Source: Halalkalicoccus jeotgali B3 (GTDB lineage Archaea > Halobacteriota > Halobacteria > Halobacteriales > Halalkalicoccaceae). Taken from it: 64,000 bases of DNA. The notes beneath the pieces are model-generated. The model saw nothing but the letters and a program-made list of their open reading frames with translations. It made no database searches and had not been told where the DNA came from. The DNA lies in assembly GCF_000196895.1 (NCBI RefSeq), contig NC_014297.1, positions 1 through 64,000 on the forward strand, given 5' to 3'. Below are positions 19,331-28,580 of this stretch, one piece after another. A program made the translations under genes and the position numbers. Every line of letters begins with the position of its first letter. The stretch's first letter is position 1.

Positions 19331-20355
19331 GGTGTGAGTCTGCCGACCGAGACGAAGGTCGGCTTCGTACCGTCGTTCGCGCTCGCCAGCGCAAAAACCA
19401 TTCGTTTGCGCACCCCGTGAGCGAGCCGAACGTCGAGCGAGAGTTCCCGGGGCGAACGGGCACACCCCGGAGGGAGCGCCCGGACGAGGGATTCGGAGTG
19501 ACCCAAATCATCGACCGACGTCACGTCCGCGTACACCCGAAAGTCCGCGCCGAACTTGAAACCGGTCTTGGGGACGACCCCACGCTCGCGGAGCGCGGTG
19601 TAGACCGCGAGCCGGCGTTCGAAGCGCTCGCCCTCGACCGCCCGGCCGCGTTCGAGGATCGACCCGTCCGTCGAGAGCGAGCCACGTTCGGCGAGATACG
19701 CGGCCTCGAGAAGCGAGAGCTGGATCGGGCCGTCCGCACCCTGACGACCGGAAAGCGGCTGGCCGTAAAACGCCGCCGAGAACAGTCCCTCGGGCGGGTC
19801 CCACGCGATCGCCCGGTCCGCGAGCAGGTCGGCCTCGACGGTTCCGGAGAACCCCGTCGAGGAACCGTTCATCGTCGGTCGTTCGACCTCGAAGTAGGTC
19901 ACCTCGCTCTCCTCGTCGACGACCGCGAGCGCGCCCGGCAGATCGGCCACCCCGATCGCTTCGCGCTCGCCGGCGACCCGCAGTTCGTACAGGCGCTCGT
20001 CGTCCCACGGCCCCGAACCGCGCTCGTAGACGACGAAGTGGGCATCGGCGGGCGGGTCGGAAACCCAGCCCTCGCGCGCGGGCGAGAGATAGAACCCCCG
20101 CTCGCGGAGGTCGGCGTAGACGAGATAGCGCACGAGGAAGGTCGGGTCCTCGAACCGGCGGACGAACGCCGGGAAGTCCATGTCCTCGACGCGTAGGTCG
20201 CCCCGAAAGAGCAGGTGGGCCGCCTCGACGGGGGCGAGTGCGATCTCGTTGCCCTCGATCGGGCGGCCGTACCCACGGGCGTCGTAATAGCGCTGGCGGG
20301 CGTCGCCCGCGACGCGGACCACCCCCTCTTCGATCCGTCCCCGCGGTTCGTTCAT
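19327..20355 (-). CDS. endA: tRNA-splicing endonuclease EndA
   Basis: Cleaves bulge-helix-bulge motifs in precursor tRNA and rRNA. At 342 residues it is the two-repeat form in which an inactive N-terminal copy is fused to an active C-terminal copy. The catalytic region is within the last ~75 residues: Tyr in FKFGADFRVYADV, His in LGHSESLVRAL and Lys in AHGVRKRMVFALA. It is followed, with ATGA overlap, by trpS. That pairing makes sense because haloarchaeal tRNA-Trp genes carry an intron spliced by this enzyme. It should also process the 16S and 23S stems found in this window. Confidence 0.95.
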   Translation of the reverse strand: MNEPRGRIEEGVVRVAGDARQRYYDARGYGRPIEGNEIALAPVEAAHLLFRGDLRVEDMDFPAFVRRFEDPTFLVRYLVYADLRERGFYLSPAREGWVSDPPADAHFVVYERGSGPWDDERLYELRVAGEREAIGVADLPGALAVVDEESEVTYFEVERPTMNGSSTGFSGTVEADLLADRAIAWDPPEGLFSAAFYGQPLSGRQGADGPIQLSLLEAAYLAERGSLSTDGSILERGRAVEGERFERRLAVYTALRERGVVPKTGFKFGADFRVYADVTSVDDLGHSESLVRALPPGCARSPRELSLDVRLAHGVRKRMVFALASANDGTKPTFVSVGRLTP

Positions 20356-20392
20356 GCCCGGTCTTGCGCGAGCGCTCCCAAAGGCTCACCGA

Positions 20393-21112
20393 TCACCCGG
20401 TGCACGCCGAGTCGAGACAGCGCCGTCCCCTGGGAGTCTCGAAGCGGGGTAGTCCGCAGTCACACTTCCCGATCACGGTTCCGTCGGGAATCACGTAGCC
20501 GACCTCACAGTCGGGGTAGTTCTCACAGCCCGCGAGCAGTCCGCCCCGGCGGAGCACGCGGAGCGGCCCCCCACAGTCGGGACAGTCCCACTCGCGGTCG
20601 AAGCGCTCTTTGACGATCCCGTCCAGCGGCTCGCATTCTCGGGAGAGACAGAGTTCGAACCGGTCGCCGCGTGCGACCGCCATCCGCGGCAGGCCACACT
20701 CACAGCGACCGTCGAGGACGCTCGCGCCGTCGGGCAGTCCGAACCGGTTCTCACAGCCCAGACACGAGACGACCCCGCCGGCACGCACGAGGGCGCGCTG
20801 GCAGTCGGGGCAGTCGCCGACCGGGATCCCCGCTTGCGAACCGGGGTACTCCCCGAAGCCGTAGGCGCTCTCGGACTCGACGCGGAGGGTCTTCTCGCCG
20901 GCGATCGCAGTCACCGAAAAGCCCCCGTTTCGAGTGCGCGCGACTGAGTCGGCGCGGGTGAGCCACGCGACCGGCTGGTAGCCGTCCGTGTCGTGGACCA
21001 ACACGGTGTTGTCGGGTTTGAGCAGGACGATCACCTCGCCGCGGTGGGTCCCGTCGTCGGTGTGGACGAGACAGTCTCCGGCGAACACGGAGAGCGTATC
21101 GGCGTCTGACAT
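20393..21112 (-). CDS. NucS-like N-domain protein with zinc ribbons
   Basis: 239 residues. The N-terminal ~75 residues (FAGDCLVHTDDG, EVIVLLKPDNTVLVHDTDGY, QPVAWLTRAD) resemble the beta-sandwich dimerisation domain of the mismatch/branched-DNA endonuclease NucS. The C-terminal nuclease domain (DEK-type catalytic motif) is absent. In its place are four Cys-rich knuckles: CPDC..CLGC, CECG..CLSREC, CPDCGG..CENYPDC and CDCG..CLDSAC, the third being the topoisomerase I C4 zinc-finger type. It probably binds single-stranded or branched DNA without cutting it. The ATG at 21112 was chosen since upstream residues are basic and atypical. Confidence 0.8.
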   Translation of the reverse strand: MSDADTLSVFAGDCLVHTDDGTHRGEVIVLLKPDNTVLVHDTDGYQPVAWLTRADSVARTRNGGFSVTAIAGEKTLRVESESAYGFGEYPGSQAGIPVGDCPDCQRALVRAGGVVSCLGCENRFGLPDGASVLDGRCECGLPRMAVARGDRFELCLSRECEPLDGIVKERFDREWDCPDCGGPLRVLRRGGLLAGCENYPDCEVGYVIPDGTVIGKCDCGLPRFETPRGRRCLDSACTG

Positions 21113-21192
21113 GGGCCGGTTGGTCCGCCGCCCGTACATGAACCTTCGTCCGCGGTCGGCAGGACTATCCCCCACGAGCGGGCAGGTCCGGT

Positions 21193-21843
21193 ATGGACGT
21201 CGTGTTGTTCGACATGGACGGCGTGATCGTCGACTCGGAGGACTACTGGGTCGAGCGCGAGCGCGAGGAGCTGCTGCCGGCGGTCGTCGAGGAGGACGTT
21301 CCGGTAAGCGAGATCACCGGCATGAACTACAAGGAGATCTACGAGTACCTCGACTCGAACTACACCACTCTCGTCGAGCGCTCGGAGTACATCGACCGGT
21401 TCGAGGCGCTGGCCGAGGAGATCTACACCGAACACGCTGAACTCATGCCCGGCTTTCGGGACCTGCTCGAGGCCCTCCACGAGCGCGGGGTACGGACGGC
21501 GATCGTCTCCTCGTCACCGCCCGACTGGATCGGGACCGTCACCGACCGATTCGACCTAGCGGGGTTCGACGAGATCGTGAGCGCCGAGCACATCGACGGA
21601 CCCGGCAAGCCCGAGCCGGCGATCTACGAGCACGCCGCCGGTGAGATGGACGTTTCGCCCGCCGAGTGCGTCGTCGTCGAGGACTCCGAACACGGCGTCG
21701 AGGCCGCCGCCGCCGCGGGCGCCTACACGATCGCCTACGGGACGGCCACGAACGACGAGCACGACCACTCCGCGGCCGACGAGCACGTTTCGGGTCCCGA
21801 GGAGCTGCGCGAGCGCCTGCTCGCCCTATGTAACCCGGACTGA
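21193..21843 (+). CDS. HAD-superfamily phosphatase (beta-PGM-like)
   Basis: 216-residue HAD hydrolase of the cap-I, phosphoglycolate phosphatase/beta-phosphoglucomutase-like group. Motif I is DMDGVIVDSE (nucleophile D7, acid/base D9), motif II SSS in AIVSSSPPDW, motif III Lys in GPGKPEPAIY and motif IV VVVEDSEHG. A four-helix cap lies between motif I and II. Likely substrates are small sugar phosphates. The C-terminal tail is His/Asp/Glu-rich. The gene overlaps the convergent helicase by 18 bp. Confidence 0.88.
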   Translation: MDVVLFDMDGVIVDSEDYWVEREREELLPAVVEEDVPVSEITGMNYKEIYEYLDSNYTTLVERSEYIDRFEALAEEIYTEHAELMPGFRDLLEALHERGVRTAIVSSSPPDWIGTVTDRFDLAGFDEIVSAEHIDGPGKPEPAIYEHAAGEMDVSPAECVVVEDSEHGVEAAAAAGAYTIAYGTATNDEHDHSAADEHVSGPEELRERLLALCNPD

Positions 21844-24162
21844 ACGGCTCTCGACGACCGGCGCGAGCGGCAGGTCGGGAAAGACCACTTCGACGATGTA
21901 GGTGAGTTCCTCGGCGTCCCCGCCGAAGACGCCCACCGGCACCGTCGTCGAGCCGAGAAAGGTCTCGCTTTCGGTCATCTCGACGCCATTGACGGTAACG
22001 CGAACCGCGGCGTTGGCCCCGCCCGCGGTCGATTCGACGGTCACCTCGCACATCTCGTTCTCGCCCGTCTCGATCGTCTCAGGGAACGCGCCCCAGTCGA
22101 TCGAGACGGCAGGAAGTGAACCGGCGTTCTCGACGACACGCTCGGCGACGCTCTCGGTCAACCCGGCCTCGACCAGCCCCTCGTTGTCCGCTGCTCGCAC
22201 GTCGCCCGGCGAGGTAAGCCCCTCGCTCGCGAGTTTGCTCGCCCGGCCGGGGCCGATCCCCGAGACCGCTGTCAGGGAGACCGCGTCGTCGCTGACGCCG
22301 TACTCGACGCGGCCCTCGATCCGACAGACCCGGTTGGTCGTGCGAGGGGTCGAAAAGCGATCACAAAAGGCGTGAAATGCAGCCAACAGTCGGAGGGCGT
22401 TGCGTCGGATCACCCACGCGTCCCCCGAGAGCTCCGACGGAGTGGTTCCGGTCATGGCCCCTCGGAGGACCGCGAGCACCTTGCGCTCGCCCGCATCGAG
22501 ATCGCTCCCCCGTCCGCCGAGGGCGGCGTCGATCGCCTCGCGCTCCGATTGTCGGGCGCTGACGCTGTCGAACTCGCTCGCCCGTGCGACCGTCCGTAGG
22601 ATCGCCTCGTCGGCGACCTCCTCGCGGGTTGCCAGGTCGTGAAACCGGGCAGCGGTTTCGAGCCGGAGGTAGTACTTCGAGGCGAGCACGCCCAATGGGG
22701 TGGTCTCGACCGAGAGGTCCTCGCTCACCTCGACGAACCCCTGCTCGACCAGCGAGTCGAGAGTGTCGCGAACGCGCTCGCGGAGCGTCTCGAACCCGTA
22801 CTCGGCGGGCTCGCTGCGCGCGCGCACGTAGTAGAACGTGGTTTCGAGCCAGCCCAGTACGTCCTCTAGGTCCCGAACCGTCCCCATGGCGATCTCGGCG
22901 TTCAGATGGGAATCGAGGTCCTCCGCGAGGCGGGACTCGATCTCCTTGCCCTCCCGCAGGAGGCGACGATACCGGTCGGCCTCCGCACGGTCACAGATCA
23001 CCCAGCCATACCCCACCGAATCGTAACCCGGCCGGCCCGCCCGCCCGAGCATCTGCAGGACGTCGAGCGGGCTCATGTCGAGTTCGCCCTCCAGGGGGTC
23101 GTGGTACTTCGTATCGCGGATCACGACACACCGGGCGGGCAGGTTCACGCCCCACGCCAGCGTCGAGGTCGAAAACAGCAGTTGGATCTCGCCCGACTTG
23201 AACCATCCCTCGATCAGGTCCCGGTCGTTCTTCGAGAGGCCGGCGTGGTGAAACCCGACGCCGTCGAGGGCGGACTGGCGAAGCGTGTTGTTCTCCAACC
23301 GCTGGGTCTCGGTGTGGAAGTCGTAGTCGCCGCGTGCACCCACCGGAATATCGCGCTCGACGAGTTCGTCGCGAGCCTTCTTCGCCGCCTGCACGGTGTC
23401 CTGGCGGGAGGCGACGAACACGAGCGCCTGGCCGTCCTCGCGGATGTGTGGCTCGGCTAGATCGAGCGCCCGGTAGAGCCGGCGGTACTTATCGGCAAAG
23501 GAGTTCTCGCCGTGCGAGTAGGTCTTGACGTCGGCGTGAAGGTCGACCGGACGGTACTCCTCGCCGAAGGCGAAGGTGGTTTCGGGCCCGGCGTCGAGCC
23601 AGTCGGCGACGTCCTCGATGTTCGGCATCGTCGCCGAGAGCGCGACGATCCGGGGGGCACAGAGCCGCCGCAGGCGCGAGACCGTCACCTCGAGGACCGA
23701 GCCCCTTCTATCGGAGTCGAGCAGGTGGACCTCGTCGATCACACAGCAGTCGATATCGGTGACGAAGTCGTACCGCCGCGAGTCGTGTTTCCTGGTCGCC
23801 GAGTCGGCCTTCTCGGGGGTCATCACGAGGATGTCCGCGCGGCGCGCGCGGCGAGGGTTGAGATCGCGCTCGCCGGTGACGACGTAGACCGAATAGCCCA
23901 GTTCCTCGAAGCGTTCCCACTCGCCTTCCTTCTCGTTTGTCAGCGCGCGCATCGGCGCGATGAACAGCGCGGTACCGCCGTCCTTGAGAGCTCGACAGAT
24001 GGCGAGTTCGGCGAGCGCGGTCTTTCCCGATGCCGTGGGCGCGCTCGCGACGACGTTGTCCTCGCTCTCGAGGAGGGCTGGCAGGGCCTCGCGTTGCATC
24101 TCGTTGAAGGACTCGAAGGGGAAGGCCTCCGCGAACTCGGGGAGCGCCTCGGCGACCTGCAT
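21826..24162 (-). CDS. Ski2-like DNA helicase, Hel308 family with Sec63-type region
   Basis: 778-residue superfamily 2 helicase. Walker A is APTASGKT (41-48), the DEVH box is in CVIDEVHLLDSD (about 140-150), motif III is ALSATMPN and motif VI is QMLGRAGRPGYDSVG. A winged-helix and helical ratchet region follows, then a helix-hairpin-helix (VSGIGPGRASKLASEGL) and a C-terminal beta domain (about 700-778) like the end of Sec63/Brr2-type proteins. Hel308 unwinds lagging-strand forks during replication restart. Haloarchaea have more than one member and this could be the second paralogue, so no symbol is given. Confidence 0.88.
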   Translation of the reverse strand: MQVAEALPEFAEAFPFESFNEMQREALPALLESEDNVVASAPTASGKTALAELAICRALKDGGTALFIAPMRALTNEKEGEWERFEELGYSVYVVTGERDLNPRRARRADILVMTPEKADSATRKHDSRRYDFVTDIDCCVIDEVHLLDSDRRGSVLEVTVSRLRRLCAPRIVALSATMPNIEDVADWLDAGPETTFAFGEEYRPVDLHADVKTYSHGENSFADKYRRLYRALDLAEPHIREDGQALVFVASRQDTVQAAKKARDELVERDIPVGARGDYDFHTETQRLENNTLRQSALDGVGFHHAGLSKNDRDLIEGWFKSGEIQLLFSTSTLAWGVNLPARCVVIRDTKYHDPLEGELDMSPLDVLQMLGRAGRPGYDSVGYGWVICDRAEADRYRRLLREGKEIESRLAEDLDSHLNAEIAMGTVRDLEDVLGWLETTFYYVRARSEPAEYGFETLRERVRDTLDSLVEQGFVEVSEDLSVETTPLGVLASKYYLRLETAARFHDLATREEVADEAILRTVARASEFDSVSARQSEREAIDAALGGRGSDLDAGERKVLAVLRGAMTGTTPSELSGDAWVIRRNALRLLAAFHAFCDRFSTPRTTNRVCRIEGRVEYGVSDDAVSLTAVSGIGPGRASKLASEGLTSPGDVRAADNEGLVEAGLTESVAERVVENAGSLPAVSIDWGAFPETIETGENEMCEVTVESTAGGANAAVRVTVNGVEMTESETFLGSTTVPVGVFGGDAEELTYIVEVVFPDLPLAPVVESRSVRVT

Positions 24163-24256
24163 CTACCGGGTAGGGGGGACGGCGAAGGAAAGGCGTTTCT
24201 GTCCGGCCGAGCGCGACCCCCGCAGGTTTTTGCGTGGGCGCTCCCCACTAGCGCCA

Positions 24257-25195
24257 ATGAGCCTCTCGCGCAAACCCGACTGGTTGAAGACGCGTCCGCC
24301 GTCGGGCCGGGAGTTCGCGGGGATCAAACGCACCCTGCGAGAGCACGACCTCCATACGGTCTGTGAGGAGGCCAACTGTCCCAATCTGGGGGAGTGTTGG
24401 AGCGGCGGCGCCTCCGGAGAGGGCGGCACGGCCACCTTCATGCTGATGGGCGATCGCTGCTCGCGGGGCTGTAACTTCTGTGACGTCGAGACGGGCGGAA
24501 TGGAGCCGCTCGATCCCGACGAACCCGCGAACGTCGCCAGCGCGATCGCCGAGATCGGCCTCGATTACGTCGTGCTCACGAGCGTGGATCGGGACGACCT
24601 GCCCGATCAGGGCGCGGGTCACTTCGCCGAAACCATTAGGGAGATCAAAGCCCGCCATCCGGGCATCCTCGTCGAGGTGTTGATCCCCGATTTCCGGGGC
24701 GAGCCCGAATTAGTACGGGAGATCGTCGACGCCGAGCCGGACGTGATCGCCCACAACATCGAGACCGTCGAACGCCTGCAGTTCCCCGTGCGCGACCGGC
24801 GGGCGAACTACGAACAGAGCCTCTCCGTGCTGGAGCAAGTCAGCGAGGAATCGGCCATCCACACGAAGACGAGCCTGATGCTCGGCGTCGGCGAGCATAC
24901 TCACGAGATCTACCAGACGCTTTCGGACCTCCGTGAGGCCGAGGTCGACGTCGTCACCCTGGGCCAGTACCTCCAGCCCTCGCGTACCCACCTGGACGTC
25001 TCGCGATTCGTCCACCCCCACGAGTTCGAGACGTGGCGACACGTCGCCGAATCCGAACTGGGTTTTCTCTACTGTGCGTCGGGCCCGATGGTCCGCTCGT
25101 CGTACAAGGCAGGCGAACTGTTCGTCGAGGCGGTGTTGCGGGAGGGAGCGAGCGTCGAGGACGCGCGCCGCGAGGCCCGGGCTGCCGGGAACTAG
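24257..25195 (+). CDS. lipA: Lipoyl synthase
   Basis: Radical SAM enzyme that inserts two sulfur atoms into protein-bound octanoyl groups to make lipoate. The 312-residue protein has the auxiliary-cluster cysteines C36, C41 and C47 (CEEANCPNLGEC) and the radical SAM cluster C68, C72 and C75 (CSRGCNFC). The C-terminal RSSYKAGE supplies the conserved Ser ligand. The lipoylated partner, a 2-oxoacid dehydrogenase E2, is encoded 5 kb downstream on the same strand with phoX between. It is divergent from the helicase. Confidence 0.95.
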   Translation: MSLSRKPDWLKTRPPSGREFAGIKRTLREHDLHTVCEEANCPNLGECWSGGASGEGGTATFMLMGDRCSRGCNFCDVETGGMEPLDPDEPANVASAIAEIGLDYVVLTSVDRDDLPDQGAGHFAETIREIKARHPGILVEVLIPDFRGEPELVREIVDAEPDVIAHNIETVERLQFPVRDRRANYEQSLSVLEQVSEESAIHTKTSLMLGVGEHTHEIYQTLSDLREAEVDVVTLGQYLQPSRTHLDVSRFVHPHEFETWRHVAESELGFLYCASGPMVRSSYKAGELFVEAVLREGASVEDARREARAAGN

Positions 25196-25220
25196 CCGGT
25201 TCGTGAATCCAACTCGGACC

Positions 25221-25289
25221 CAATCTATATACCGCACATAATCATCTGTAGCAGAATATATAAATTATAGTACAAATATAAAGGTAAAA
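25221..25289 (+). promoter_or_regulatory. AT-rich promoter region of phoX
   Basis: The 69 bp before phoX are much richer in A+T than anything nearby. They carry several TATA-like runs: CTATATAC (about 25225-25232), AATATATAAATTA (25255-25267) and AAATATAAAG (25274-25283). The middle one is 23-35 bp from the ATG at 25290. This resembles strongly regulated haloarchaeal promoters; phosphate control is inferred from the gene. Confidence 0.6.
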
Positions 25290-27248
25290 ATGGAGGTGTC
25301 GCGAGGTACCACACGCATGGTTCTGACAGAACTCACACGGCGGCGGGCATTAGAGGTGCTGGCGCTGGCGGCAGTCGGCACGACCGGCGTCGGCGCGGAC
25401 GGTTCGAAGGGCGAGAGAGAGGGCCACGACCATGACGAGGAGGGGCCGACGCTCAATCGCTTCGCGACATCGATCATCGGCTCGGAGGTGACGGGGATGT
25501 TCATCACGCGCGAGGGGCGCTTCTTCTTCAACGTTCAACACCCCGACGCGGACCAGGACGGCGAGGACGAACCCGGCATCGTCGGCGGGGTGCGGGGACT
25601 GAACATCAACGACCTGCCGAGGGACTTCCCCTCCGTTCAGATCCCGGCGGGCGACGACGACGATTACGGCGACGGCGACGGCACTCCGGAGTCCTACGAC
25701 CGGATGGTCCAGACGGCGATGGGCTCGTACCAGCCGATTCTGGAGGGTGGCACCGACATCGGCGACGGCGAACGTTTGGGCGTCCCGGCGACTCCCGGCG
25801 GTGAACACCTGACGAACGGAACGATGCCCGACTTCAACGGGTACGTCCCGGTGGAAAACGATTCGAAAGGCGTCCACGAAGGATACCTGTTCACGAACTG
25901 GGAGACCCGGCCAGGAATGATGAGCCGGATTCACGTCGTCTCGAAGGGAACGGGCCCCTGGCAGGTACTCGACGCCGAGAACGTCGACTTCCGCGACGTC
26001 GAGGGCACGTGGGTGAACTGCTTCGGCACCGTCTCGCCGTGGGATACGCCGCTGACCTCCGAGGAGAACTACTCCATCCCGGACACCGACCGCTGGAACG
26101 ATCCCGAGTACGACGGAATCGAGGACGTCGAGCGCCTCGCGAAGTACCTCGGGTACGAGACAAACGACGAGGGCATCTACGACGAGGAGTATCCCAATCC
26201 GTATCGCTACGGCTACATCGTCGAGATCACCGACCCCGTCGAGGATCCCACACCGGTCAAACAGTTCGCGCTCGGGCGATCGACCCACGAGAACGCCGTC
26301 GTGATGCCCGACGAGAAGACCGCCTACACCACCTCGGACGGCACCGCACGCGGCTTCTACAAGTTCATCGCCGACGAGGCGGGCGACCTCTCGTCGGGGA
26401 CGCTGTACGCCGCTAAGGCGATCCAGCAGGGACCGGTCGGGGGCGACCCCGCGGACGTCGGATTCGAACTCGAGTGGATCGAACTGGGGCACGCGAGCAA
26501 CGAGGAGATCGAGGGATGGATCGCCGAGTACGACGACGTCACTCAGGCCGACTACACAGAAGGAGAGACCAGCTACATCACCGACGAGGAGGTCGAGCGG
26601 TGGGCAGCGGGGAACGGCGAGGACGACCGTGTCGCCTTCCTCGAGACGAACCGCGCGGCCGGCGCGCTCGGGGCGACCGACGAGTTCCGCAAGATGGAGG
26701 GCGTTAACATCCGCCGGGACGCCGATATCGGCGACTACGCCTACGTCGCGATGTCCGAGACCAACCAGACGTTCCTGCCCAACGAGGCGGCCGCCGAGGA
26801 GTACGACGACGCCGAGGACCATATCCAGGTCAACGGCGACGAGTGGGGTGCAGTCTATCAGATGCGACTGTACGGCGAGGGCGAGCGCTGTGGCAAGCAG
26901 ACTGCCGCACACGACTACGACCTGCTCCGGATGGAACCGGTCGTCACCGGCGGCCCGAACGCCAACATCTGTGGGGGCTGTCCCTACGACGCGCGTCCCG
27001 ACTCGAAGAGCACCGTCTGTGAGGACTGCTCGTTCAACCCCGCCAAAGAGAGCGAGGAGGGCGTCGTCGGCAGGGGCATGGAGAAAATCGAGACCGTGTT
27101 CACGAAACAGGGCTTCGACCCCTCGACGACGATCGCGAACCCGGACAACATCGTCGTGATGGACGACGGCCGCGTGGTCATCGGCGAGGACACCTCCCTG
27201 GAGGGCCACGAGAACAACATGGTCTGGATCTACGACCCCGACGAGTGA
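25290..27248 (+). CDS. PhoX-family alkaline phosphatase (DUF839), exported
   Basis: Secreted calcium/iron-type phosphatase of 652 residues that releases phosphate from organic esters. The N-terminus TRRRALEVLALAAVGTTG is a Tat-like signal with twin arginines and a weakly hydrophobic stretch. PhoX signatures are NCFGTVSPWDTPLTSEE (Cys about 243), RSTHENAVVMPD, GTARGFYKFIAD and NPDNIVVMDDGRVV. A late Cys cluster CGGCPYD..CEDCSF is unusual. An alternative ATG at 25317 is possible; the AT-rich promoter distance favours 25290. With the 5'-nucleotidase 10 kb away it suggests phosphate scavenging. Confidence 0.88.
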   Translation: MEVSRGTTRMVLTELTRRRALEVLALAAVGTTGVGADGSKGEREGHDHDEEGPTLNRFATSIIGSEVTGMFITREGRFFFNVQHPDADQDGEDEPGIVGGVRGLNINDLPRDFPSVQIPAGDDDDYGDGDGTPESYDRMVQTAMGSYQPILEGGTDIGDGERLGVPATPGGEHLTNGTMPDFNGYVPVENDSKGVHEGYLFTNWETRPGMMSRIHVVSKGTGPWQVLDAENVDFRDVEGTWVNCFGTVSPWDTPLTSEENYSIPDTDRWNDPEYDGIEDVERLAKYLGYETNDEGIYDEEYPNPYRYGYIVEITDPVEDPTPVKQFALGRSTHENAVVMPDEKTAYTTSDGTARGFYKFIADEAGDLSSGTLYAAKAIQQGPVGGDPADVGFELEWIELGHASNEEIEGWIAEYDDVTQADYTEGETSYITDEEVERWAAGNGEDDRVAFLETNRAAGALGATDEFRKMEGVNIRRDADIGDYAYVAMSETNQTFLPNEAAAEEYDDAEDHIQVNGDEWGAVYQMRLYGEGERCGKQTAAHDYDLLRMEPVVTGGPNANICGGCPYDARPDSKSTVCEDCSFNPAKESEEGVVGRGMEKIETVFTKQGFDPSTTIANPDNIVVMDDGRVVIGEDTSLEGHENNMVWIYDPDE

Positions 27249-27272
27249 GCGATTCCCCACGAACGTATAGTG

Positions 27273-27300
27273 GTCGGATCTGAGAAGGGCCGTATCCGAC
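27273..27300 (+). terminator. Hairpin after phoX, possible terminator
   Basis: GTCGGAT and ATCCGAC form a 7-bp stem with a 14-nt loop, 25 bp after the phoX stop. There is no T-run directly behind it, so termination is only possible. Confidence 0.35.
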
Positions 27301-27314
27301 CGAACGTGTTCTTT

Positions 27315-27383
27315 TATCGGTACCGGGTCGAATTTCGACCGTCGAGACAGGGTCTGATACGGATATCGTCTATCGGTACCGGG
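27315..27383 (+). promoter_or_regulatory. Twin operator-like repeats upstream of the oxoacid dehydrogenase operon
   Basis: The 13-mer TATCGGTACCGGG occurs at 27315-27327 and 27371-27383, exactly 56 bp apart, with the palindromic core CGGTACCG. CCTATAAC (27419-27426) is a TATA candidate about 40 bp downstream of the second copy. The arrangement suggests a dimeric regulator binding both sites. Confidence 0.5.
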
Positions 27384-27467
27384 AGAAATAAAACCGGGAA
27401 ACGATCGTTACGAAAATCCTATAACCCGAGCGGGAGACGGTTGTGACATGCTGCGGAGAGTGTATTC

Positions 27468-28580
27468 ATGAGTACGGTAGAGCGCGACCCGGAAACGCGC
27501 GTACAGGTCCTCGCCGACGACGGGTCGGTACTCGAGGACAGCGAGGTACCGGATATCGACGACGAGGAGGTGATCGACATCTACCACCAGATGCGCCTGG
27601 CCCGCCATTTCGACCAGCGGGCGGTGAGCCTCCAGCGCCAGGGGCGAATGGGGACCTATCCGCCACTATCGGGCCAGGAAGGTGCCCAGGTCGCGAGTGC
27701 GCATGCCCTCGATTCCGAGGACTGGCTCTTTCCGAGCTATCGGGAACACGGCGCCGGCCTCGTGCGTGGCCTCTCGCTGGAGCGGACCCTGCTCTACTGG
27801 ATGGGCCACGAGGACGGCAACGCGGTCCCGGAGGAGGCCAACATATTCACCGTCGCGGTCCCGATCGCCTCCCAGATCCCCCACGCCGTCGGCTACGCGT
27901 GGGCCGCGAAGCTGAGGGGCGAGGACACCGCCGCGATCTGTTACTTCGGGGACGGTGCCACGAGCGAGGGTGACTTTCACGAGGGGCTGAACTTCGCCGG
28001 TGTGTTCGACACACCGAACGTCTTCTTCTGTAACAACAACCAGTGGGCGATCTCCGTACCGAGGGAACGACAGACCGCAAGCGAGACGCTGGCGGTGAAG
28101 GCCAGCGCCTACGGCTTCGAGGGCGTCCAGGTCGATGGGATGGACCCGCTCGCGGTGTATAAAGTCACGCGCGAGGCCGTCGAGAAGGCGAAAGACCCCG
28201 CGGAGGGACAGCGCCGCCCGACGCTGATCGAGGCCGTCCAGTACCGCTTTGGCGCACATACGACCGCGGACGACCCCTCGGTCTACCGGGCGGATGACGA
28301 GGTCGAGAAGTGGAAGAAGAAGGACCCGATCCCGCGTCTGGAGACGTTCCTGCTCGAAAACGGCTATCTCGACGGGGAGGGTGTCGAAGCGATCGAGGCG
28401 GCGGTCAAAGAGGAGGTCGCTGACGCGATCGACGCCGCCGAGGCGGTCGAGCGTCCCGATCCCGAGGAGATGTTCGCGGACGTCTACGCGGAGATGCCCG
28501 GACGGCTGGAGGAGCAGTTGGAATGGTTCCGGTCGATCCGCGAAACACACGGCGATAGGGCGCTACTGGAGGACCACTGA
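27468..28580 (+). CDS. 2-oxoacid dehydrogenase E1 alpha subunit
   Basis: Thiamine-diphosphate-dependent decarboxylase subunit of a pyruvate/branched-chain/acetoin-type complex, 370 residues. The ThDP motif [15 protein letters not shown] (about 162-176) ends in NNNQWAIS (about 190-197), and [12 protein letters not shown] lies in the substrate channel. It begins a four-gene run (E1a, E1b, E2, E3) with gaps of 0-2 bp. Haloarchaea oxidise pyruvate mainly with a ferredoxin oxidoreductase, so the true substrate of such complexes is often uncertain; branched-chain 2-oxoacids or acetoin are alternatives. A TATA at about 27419 implies a 5' leader of some 20 nt. Confidence 0.92.
   Translation: MSTVERDPETRVQVLADDGSVLEDSEVPDIDDEEVIDIYHQMRLARHFDQRAVSLQRQGRMGTYPPLSGQEGAQVASAHALDSEDWLFPSYREHGAGLVRGLSLERTLLYWMGHEDGNAVPEEANIFTVAVPIASQIPHAVGYAWAAKLRGEDTAAICYFGDGATSEGDFHEGLNFAGVFDTPNVFFCNNNQWAISVPRERQTASETLAVKASAYGFEGVQVDGMDPLAVYKVTREAVEKAKDPAEGQRRPTLIEAVQYRFGAHTTADDPSVYRADDEVEKWKKKDPIPRLETFLLENGYLDGEGVEAIEAAVKEEVADAIDAAEAVERPDPEEMFADVYAEMPGRLEEQLEWFRSIRETHGDRALLEDH

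Noticed and set aside
25350-27260. A 636-codon minus-strand frame opposite phoX.
   Set aside because: Antisense shadow of phoX; no start signals or recognised motifs.
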